NCBI GenBank assembly: GCA_032622095.1
Contig: CP136068.1
Span: forward strand, 111,427,546-111,491,545
Length of the DNA stretch: 64,000 bases
DNA from: Siphonodentalium dalli
Lineage: Eukaryota > Mollusca > Scaphopoda > Gadilida > Siphonodentaliidae
Direction: 5' to 3'
Shown here: positions 57,156-64,000 of the stretch, piece by piece
Numbering within the stretch: the stretch's first letter is position 1
Layout of the letters: each line of letters opens with the position of its first letter
The notes under the pieces: generated by a model
Seen by the model: the letters and a program-made list of their open reading frames with translations, nothing else
Told to the model about the DNA's origin: nothing
Database searches by the model: none
Program-made: the position numbers and the translations under genes

Positions 57156-57572
57156 TGTTAGATTAAAACAAACATAGGTCCATTTTTTATGACAATGTCA
57201 GTTGCTGCTTCAAACATCTCCGTCAATTTGTCCGATAAGCCTATATAATGCAATGCATTTTCAATATAAGAGAAGTGAATTGGTTTGTTTCAAGCTCTGG
57301 GAAATATATCACGATGTTATCAATGGTATTGGCGACAGGAATACTGCACACATATACAGGAGGTTCATTTCATTGGCAAACAACTCCAATGTACGTATGG
57401 AAAAACCGACCGCCGCCAGGCAACATGCCAAAATACCATGAATCAGGTTATGCTCCACGTTTGTGGATCACATATCGATTGTTGTCAGGAATAGAACCCG
57501 TCCTGCTTCGCCAACACTGGTTAACTTTGTTAAACATATTTTATTGCCAAATAATATATAAGATAAGATAAG
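57156..57572. other. Unassigned stretch with overlapping short frames
   Basis: All three plus-strand frames stay open for 69-107 codons (57202-57571). None shows a recognisable domain, so no gene is called. Confidence 0.3.
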
Positions 57573-57965
57573 AATGTTTATTGCAATACACCAGTGCAGG
57601 CAGTTGCAAATGACATAAAGTACAAGTAAATTACATAATACATTATAACAAACCTATACCTATATCCTACATACGATTCTTAATTAAAGATAAATTTCCC
57701 ATAATTTTCATTTCCCCATATTTATATTTGTTCTCCTTTGGAAGAATAACCGGATCATGTTGCACACGGAATTCATAATTACTTTGTCTTCAATTTTCAT
57801 TATAAAAATGAATTTATCATCATCGTTCATGTTTGTAAAGTGTATGTTATTAGTGTTAGCAACATCAAATAATTCTTTCCTGAAGTCAGCACGCACTGCA
57901 TTCCATTATGAAATGTTTTTCAGTTTCAACTTTTTTCATATCACACATGAGACAAATTCTGTCTT
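57573..57965 (-). pseudogene. LINE C-terminal relic with 3' tail
   Basis: The minus strand encodes ICLMCDM, then HFIMEC, and after a frameshift near 57890 DFRKELFDVANTNN. It resembles LINE A at 35345. The 3' tail (57573-57620) matches 53320-53376 in reverse. Confidence 0.72.
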
Positions 57966-59325
57966 TTAATAACGTCTTTGACTGTGTGTGTCGGCCCTTT
58001 TCTATAGCTAATATATGATTGCTAACACGCAGTCGGGTGAATATATATGACAATATGGATAGGGCACAATTTAGACACAGCCGTACGGCGACCGAATTTC
58101 TAAGGGGGCTGAGACTTTTTGCCCGAATTTTGTTTACACGATATATTCATGGCTGTAACACAGATTGTGTAGTACATACCTTGTATATACACATATATAT
58201 AACAAATTAGATTCAAATAAGCCATAAATATGTATAATTCGGTTATTTTCCCGTTGAAATACCATTCAATTTTCCAGAAAATTGCCCGAATTTTGAGGGG
58301 ACTGCAGCCATCGCACCCTGGCTCGTACGGCTATGAATATAGAAGACGCTATATAGATAATGAATAGTCCATTTTCTACTGGCAAGAATCGGCTACATCT
58401 TTGTGACGCCTATAGACGGCTTTTATCTTTGATATATGATACCCATCTTCAGAATACGAAGTTACCAACATTATGTGAGAATTTAGCATACTAAATGGTG
58501 TTATAATGATCTGTATAAACATACACCTGCCGATTATTCATTTAGCAAAAAAGTACCATTTAAATTGATTGGCCTTGGTCATTTGACCGTAATGTTATCT
58601 ATAAATGTTGTATACATATAATCCTTTAAAACGCCATGCATGTGTGCGGTCAACTGCGTTAGAGACCGACAGGTCGCTGGGGTCAATCACATCAGGGCTA
58701 ACATCAAAGATTGCTATCCAAATGGGGGAATTAAATATTTTGAATGACAAAGTTTAAGGAAATCGAGAAAAGTGACATGGATTTCTATAATGACACTTTT
58801 TGTCCCTGAATTTGACGGATACCATATGTCAGAATTAGAAATGTTCAACGGTAGATTGGGACCTATATGGTAGACCGAGTGTCATTATACTAGGCGGGAA
58901 TGTTTTATTGTTAATACGCTGAGCATAGTGTCATTTCTTTGTCAATTCAGAAGATTAGCTGAAATGCTCCATCAATTTCGACGTTATCAATCGGTGTATT
59001 TGACTAATTCCGGAATATTTTATATCGACAAGCATACCGATATGATCAACAGATGCTATCTTGTTTTCGGAGATGGAGGAACTCGGAACTGTTTGATCTA
59101 TGTTTAATTAGTTCGATAATCGAACGAATGACAAGTGGATTTTATATCCTTAGACACTCCTCATGACCAGGACAACAAATTGTTATTGACTTCAGCTTTA
59201 TATCCAGAATGCTATACCGAACTAGTTTCTTTTGAAGCTTACCCATATGTGGCACAACTGTGATGTTACGACGTTACCATGACAAAATCGTACGCCTATA
59301 CCTCCCACAACCAACATTCATTCGA
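57966..59325. other. Unassigned stretch
   Basis: No gene or shared repeat was recognised. TATATA-rich words lie near 58180-58200. Confidence 0.35.
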
Positions 59326-59375
59326 TTTCAATTTTCAATTTATTGTACATAACACATCGCCGTATATTGACACAC
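59326..59375 (-). repeat. LINE tail-like fragment
   Basis: TTTCAATTTTCAATTTATTG is a reversed version of the tail seen at 22985-23010. No coding part remains next to it. Confidence 0.45.
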
Positions 59376-59689
59376 GGAGTAATATAATTAATACAAGTCA
59401 AATAATCTAAAGTATTGCATGGCACATGCGTAGGTATAGAGTCTTTGACCAAATATATATATATATATATACATGTATGTGTATATCATAATGATATAAG
59501 TACGACACAGATATAGTCACTAAATGTGTTTGTTAGTTTGAAATCTGGGGATGGGTGACTGCAGAAAAAAAAAAGCCAACATAACATATACATGTAGTTG
59601 TAAATATTAAACTTTGGTATCCTAGACCTATTGGACTAACTGAACACTTTTGTCGGTAATTCCACTGTGTAACATTAATTAATGGTTAC

Positions 59690-59851
59690 ATGACAACGGT
59701 ATTAACATGAGGAATATCATTATTGGAGAGTTATTCTCAATGAATATCAGAGCAAAATCCATCTGTGTGCTCGTGTAATTGTTGATGATAGTTGTTTTAC
59801 AGACTTTTATGTGATACCGCATGAATCCCACTTCAAAGACCCTCAGTCCAT
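59690..59851 (+). repeat. Family N repeat, left part, copy 1
   Basis: It matches 62150-62297 (GAGAGTTATT, GTTGATGATA, CTTTTATGT, CCGCATGAAWCCCACTTCAAA). It is interrupted at a TTAA by the element at 59856 and continues at 61463-61610. Confidence 0.75.
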
Positions 59852-59855
59852 TTAA

Positions 59856-61458
59856 CCCTTTACCCAACAGAAGGACCCTGTGCCAATGCATTCTCTTATA
59901 TATGCGAGTCGACCATAGGTCGCCTCGCATATATAAGAGAATGCATTGGCTTAACACATTAAAAATTATAAAATTGTTAAAGAATGTAACAAAAAATGGT
60001 AAAAAGTGTTAGGCCAATGCATTCTCTTATATATGCGAGGCGACCAGGGATGTGGCTAGAGGGGGGGGGGGGGGGGTGTGGGGGGGGGGGGGTGTCTCAT
60101 CCCCCCAGCAGAGAGCTATATTTTCAATAGTTGGAAATTTCATACCTGCCACAACGAAATTTCACACCAACAATAGGTTGAAAATGTTCTTGTAGTTTGA
60201 TTATAAAACAATTTATTGGGGAATTTATTGTTTTTCGACCAATATTTGCATATGTTCCTATTTTTGGTCCAAAATTTTGACAGAAATGGTCATCAGTTGG
60301 AAATTTTCCAACTTAGGGGGGGTGACAGGTTGGAAATTTCCAACACTTGGAAAGCTTGTGTCCTGGTCTCTCCCCCGTGGCCAGTCAAAAACTTCTAGTT
60401 AATTTAAGAAAACAATATTGTCATACAATTGGTCAACATTGTCATTGGAATTGTCATCAGTTGGAAAATTTCCAACCTAAGTGGGGGTGTAGGGTTTGAA
60501 ATTTCCAACAGTAGGAAGGCTTGAGGCTAGTCTAGATATTAGGATTTTGCGATTTTCTTGTTCAGATTTCAAAATTTTCGCACACCGGGCCGAACCATGG
60601 TCGGCCCGGTGTGTCATTGCCCCATCCACATGGCCAATACAAAACTGCTAATTAGTTTAACAAAACAATATTTTACTACATTTGGTCAAACTTATAGACA
60701 TAAATGGTCATCAGTTGAAGAATTTTCCAACCTGAGGAGGAGTATGAGGTTTGAAATTTCCAACACTAGGAAAGCTTCAGTTGAGGCCAGTCTAGATGCT
60801 AGGATATGCGATTTTCTTGTATAGTTTTCAAAATTTGCTCACACCGGGCCGAACAACCATGGTCGGTAGCTGTGTGCATTTATCTGGAATTAGATCACTA
60901 GTTGTTTTTTTTGGGGGGCAATTTTCAGGTTAAAATATCTTAATGTTCTCATACTGGGAAAATAGAAGCATGGCTTATGAATATATAGGAAATTAGGCCT
61001 GAGCATGAGTACAAGGGGGGGGGGGTGCAAATGGAAATATGCAAAAAGTTGTGTTGGTACGATTCCGACTCAAGGGGGGGGGGGGGGTGCAAATGGAATT
61101 ATGCAAAAAGTTGTGTTGGTGTGATTCCGACTGAAGGGGGGAGGGGTGCAAATGGAATTATGCAAAAAGTTGTGCTGGTGTAATTGCGACCCAAGGGGGG
61201 GGGGGGGGTGCAGTTGGAAATTCCCAAGGTGGACACCCCCCCCCCCAGCGGAGACCCTCTAGCCACATCCCTGGAGGCGACCTATGGTCGACTCGCATAT
61301 ATAAGAGAATGCATTGGCACAGGGCATAACTGTAACTATCACAATGTGGTCAAGGAGCCGGTTCCAATGATATCCATATTTGTATGGTTCTATTGAGACA
61401 GACCGAAGATATTTTAGGCTGTTGAAGCTTTATTTGGGCGGTTTTGTTGGGTAAAGGG
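59856..61458. mobile_element. TTAA-flanked hairpin element containing a hAT insertion
   Basis: The ends read CCCTTTACCCAACAGAAGG and, inverted, CCCTTTACCCAACAAAACC, flanked by TTAA (59852-59855 and 61459-61462). The hairpins lie at 59883-59949 and, split by the hAT element, at 60015-60045 plus 61274-61317. The right 140 bp repeats the left part of the element at 43498 in reverse. Family N at 62290 shows the unfilled target with a single TTAA. Confidence 0.92.
60046..61273. mobile_element. Non-autonomous hAT element, family G, complete copy in a hairpin
   Basis: The left terminus CAGGGATGTGGCTAGAGGG and inverted right terminus CAGGGATGTGGCTAGAGGG are identical. The 8-bp duplication GAGGCGAC (60038-60045 and 61274-61281) is perfect. 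It lies in the stem of a 67-bp hairpin. The interior runs in reverse relative to 4938-6070, with more G tracts and a three- to four-fold short repeat containing GTGCAAATGGAATTATGC (61027-61175). It has no transposase. Perfect termini and duplication suggest a recent insertion. Confidence 0.95.
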
Positions 61459-61462
61459 TTAA

Positions 61463-61610
61463 CACATCCATCGCATGCATATTATATCACAACTGGCTCA
61501 GTGTGATGTGCATGGCCATTGCTTATATCATATATCATGTATACAGGGTTCCCAGCTATACCGTCTCCTGTATTTAATAGTCAGTGTTCGGTTCTTAAAT
61601 ATGCCGGTAT
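61463..61610 (+). repeat. Family N repeat, right part, copy 1
   Basis: It continues the repeat of 59690-59851 (ACACATCCATCGCATGCATA, CTGGCTCAGTGTGATGTGC) and matches 62298-62319 plus 62821-62950. Confidence 0.7.
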
Positions 61611-61623
61611 AGATTTTCGCTTA

Positions 61624-62033
61624 AAGGCACGGGCGGCGTTCGTTGCAGACAAATTCATATTTGTTCAAATCGCCATCAACAGAAGGAATATTAAAATATA
61701 TATAGTTTTGCTCATATGCCAAACATAATCAGCGCGTAAATAGTATATTGTCGTCAAGGCGTACGATGGTGTACGTAAACAAGAACCTGCTCGTGTTACA
61801 GAAGTTTTGCTTATGTTTACACAACACAGCGCAATTCTATTGGTTAATAACACACAAAGGACATAAACGCTCTTTATTATTTCCATATCAGGAAAACAGT
61901 AACAAATAACGCTTTTTATGTTTACCATATCCGGATCTAAACAAAAGCCAGGTTCTGTAACGTTTTTTGCTTTTGTTTACATAACAAAGGAAAAACAATT
62001 GACAATAACATATTGTTTATGCCATATTTCTGA
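61624..62033 (+). repeat. Dispersed repeat, family F, copy 2
   Basis: It is closely matched to 13914-14322 over about 410 bp, including TACGATGGTGTACGTAAACA and CATATCCGGATCTAAACA. It lies directly after family N. Confidence 0.8.
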
Positions 62034-62149
62034 TTGGTATAAGAACAAGGTCTGTCTATATTTTACTATTCTCTCTGTTTATGGCGATATTTGACGGAGC
62101 TGAATATTTTAACAGCATACCCACAGCCCATATCTATAAACCTTTAAAG

Positions 62150-62965
62150 GTTACATTATTTGAGAGTTATTATCAATGAATATAAGAACAAAATCCATCA
62201 ATGTTTTCATGTACATGTTGATGATATTTATGTTACAAACTTTTATGTTATTCCGCATGAAACCCACTTCAAATGCCTTTAGTCCCTTTAACACATCCAT
62301 CGCATGTATATTAGTAGATCATGCCATGAACCTCTACTGTGGCTAACGCCCGTAGAGATCACTTTCCACCAGTACAAAACCTTGCAACTTTTTGAAGTTT
62401 TGACAGGGAACCTTATAAAGTCGAAAACATAACGTGGGGAATATATTTCTTAGTTGTTATCTTTACCTAAATAATGTACTTCACTGCAGGTGAATGTCCT
62501 AACTCAAAATTATTGCTTTTCTTTGACTTTTGTGAGCCGATATCGCTATAAACATCGAATTAATTACGCAGGAAAAATTCCATAAATGTAAGCGACACAA
62601 AGAAAATCGCTCTCAAATTCACTTAAATCGTGAAATTTCGAGTTGGGACATTCACATACATTCTAGTACATAACTGATAATAACTTAATAATATATTCCC
62701 CGCGTTGTTTTTTCGACTTTATAATGTTCCCTGTCAAAACATCAAAAAGTTCCAAGGTTTTGTACAGCTGAAATATCATTTCAACCGGCGTTAGCCAGAG
62801 TATAGAGATTCATGGCATGGTCGAGTATAGTATATGACAACATGCGGCTGCATGCACTGGCTCAGTATGACGTGCTTATGTTATATATCATGCATATATA
62901 CAGGGTCCACAGCCATATCGTCTCCGGTATATAATATTCAGAGTGCATGTCTTGTGTTCGGTTTT
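62150..62965 (+). repeat. Family N repeat, copy 2, with family J inside
   Basis: The left part (62150-62319) keeps the uninterrupted junction CCCTTTAACACATCCATCGC. A family J foldback at 62320-62820 separates it from the right part (62821-62965, CTGGCTCAGTATGACGTGC). Confidence 0.7.
62320..62820. mobile_element. Family J foldback element, uninterrupted copy
   Basis: The arms of about 180 bp start CATGCCATGAACCTCTACTG and ACAAAACCTTGCAAC, and return inverted as GTTCCAAGGTTTTGTAC and AGAGATTCATGGCATG. The non-coding centre is about 140 bp. A decayed, much-expanded copy spans 31145-36182. Confidence 0.82.
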
Positions 62966-63340
62966 TAAAGACATATTATGTACTTTTTGGGGTGCGTGAA
63001 ACTGATAAGTTAGTATTCAGGTGCTATGCCAACTGGAGGAATTCAGCATTCTACCAACATCGCCGAAAATCTCAAGCAAATCGACCACAACACTCCATAG
63101 AAAACATCGTCTGTAACTACGCTCAATTGTAACTATTTACTACTCGATTCGGGATGCATATATCGGCGATAAACTAACGAAACCCATTTTGTCATCGATG
63201 GTCGCTGCAGTTAATTAGTATATAAGAATGACGGTGTGTGTTGTCAATTTGGATATACTATTTGTAAAATTAACTACTTTGAACAAGATTATTCTCGATT
63301 TCTATTTGATCACCATACCGGAGTGTTTCACATCACTTTA
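62963..63340 (+). repeat. Dispersed repeat, family E, copy 4
   Basis: It starts TTAAAGACATATTATG after family N and ends GTGTTTCACATCACT at TTAA. It contains the 61-codon frame 62947-63132 (VRETDKLVF). The matching frame in other copies ends earlier, so coding is doubtful. Confidence 0.85.
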
Positions 63341-63665
63341 AGATTATTCTCCATTTCTATTTGATCACCCTACCGGAGTGTTTCACATCACTTTAAGATT
63401 ATTCTCGAATTATATTTGATCACCCTACCGGAGTGTTTCACATCACTTTAAGATTATTCTCGATTTATATTTGATCACCCTACCGGAGTGTTTATATTTG
63501 ATCACCATGGATACTGGAGTGTATCACCCTACCGGAGTGTTTCTATTTGATCACCATACTGGAGTGTTTCTATTTGATCACCCTACCGGAGTGTTTCTAT
63601 TTGATCACCCTACCGGAGTGTTTATATTTGATCACCATGGATACTGGAGTGTTTCACATCACTTT
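63283..63665 (+). repeat. Tandem array grown from the family E terminus
   Basis: About four full units of roughly 52-55 bp (AGATTATTCTC, TTTGATCACCCTACCGGAGT, GTTTCACATCACTTTA) are followed by five or six shortened units of 27-48 bp keeping TATTTGATCACC and GGAGTGTTT. The repeated segment is the last 55 bp of family E. Confidence 0.88.
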
Positions 63666-63730
63666 AAATATGCCTTTATATATATTCGCTTAACTATTAG
63701 AATAATATTTGCAGCTCAGCCACTATTTAC

Positions 63731-64000
63731 GGAAAGAGTGTCTTGGGGAGGGGGCACCCGACAACACCCTTTGTTTGACCTAAATCGGTCAAGGGGGCCG
63801 AAAAATTGCATGGGTGCCCTATTTGAACACCTCTGGGCGGTGGCCATTTCGGATCGGGTGCATATAGGGTGTGTGGAAAGAGTGTCTTGGTGACACCGAC
63901 AACACCCTTTGTTTGACCTAAATCGGTCAAGGGGGCCGAAAAATTGCATGGGTGCCCTATTTGAACACCTCTGGGCGGCGGCCATTTTTGATCGGGTGCA
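63731..64000 (+). repeat. 144-bp tandem repeat running out of the window
   Basis: GGAAAGAGTGTCTTGG starts at 63731 and again at 63875. The two units are nearly identical through CCTAAATCGGTCAAGGGGGC and GAACACCTCTGGGCGG. The second unit is cut by the window end. Minus-strand frames here are translations of the array. Confidence 0.88.

Noticed and set aside
57202-57571. Overlapping frames in all three plus-strand phases
   Set aside because: Simultaneous openness in all phases reflects low stop-codon density, and no motif was recognised.

Overview
The window looks like repeat-rich, AT-rich nuclear DNA of a marine invertebrate, probably a lophotrochozoan and perhaps a mollusc. That placement is an inference from style: many ACATGTA words, long G/C homopolymers, dense short inverted-repeat elements, a tRNA-derived SINE, a bilaterian bHLH gene and a Mag-like Gypsy element. 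No rRNA gene, free-standing tRNA gene or CRISPR array was seen. Only one host protein gene can be named with confidence.

Layout. 1-11,000: a palindromic minisatellite element, two copies of a hairpin-carrying element, a complete non-autonomous hAT element (4938-6070), and a nest of transposons inside transposons at about 6104-10630. 11,000-31,000: dispersed repeats (families named here D, E, F, H, I and Q), a large foldback with a TTAA-flanked element at its exact centre (18605-19521), LINE debris and a second hAT element (24816-26527). 31,145-36,182: a foldback element that took in decayed LINE sequence; one LINE was then hit near its stop codon by a 2.76-kb GC-rich giant palindrome (31533-34288). 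36,380-41,390: a young, nearly intact Ty3/Gypsy retrotransposon on the minus strand, with 153-bp LTRs differing at one base, perfect 5-bp target duplications, a tRNA-Ser primer site and one in-frame TGA inside RT. 41,876-45,000: a cluster of palindromic repeats. 49,918-50,673 (minus): an intronless Fer3/FERD3L-like bHLH gene with an upstream TATA box. 51,470-51,774: a SINE. 52,400-64,000: LINE pieces, hAT copies, hairpin elements and two tandem arrays.

The most unusual signal is a 67-bp near-perfect hairpin (32-bp arms, 3-base loop, one conserved mismatch). It occurs 12 times in seven elements that carry at least four different terminal inverted repeats. Several of these elements sit in exact TTAA duplications, two of them confirmed by related copies of the target without the insert. 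Two further transposons landed inside individual hairpins. There the known 67-bp length of the unit fixes the target duplications at exactly 4 and 8 bp.

The Fer3-like gene is read as the only functional host gene. Almost everything else is mobile DNA or its decay, and the nesting gives a relative order of insertions. Repeat family letters are my own labels. All comparisons were made by eye within the window.
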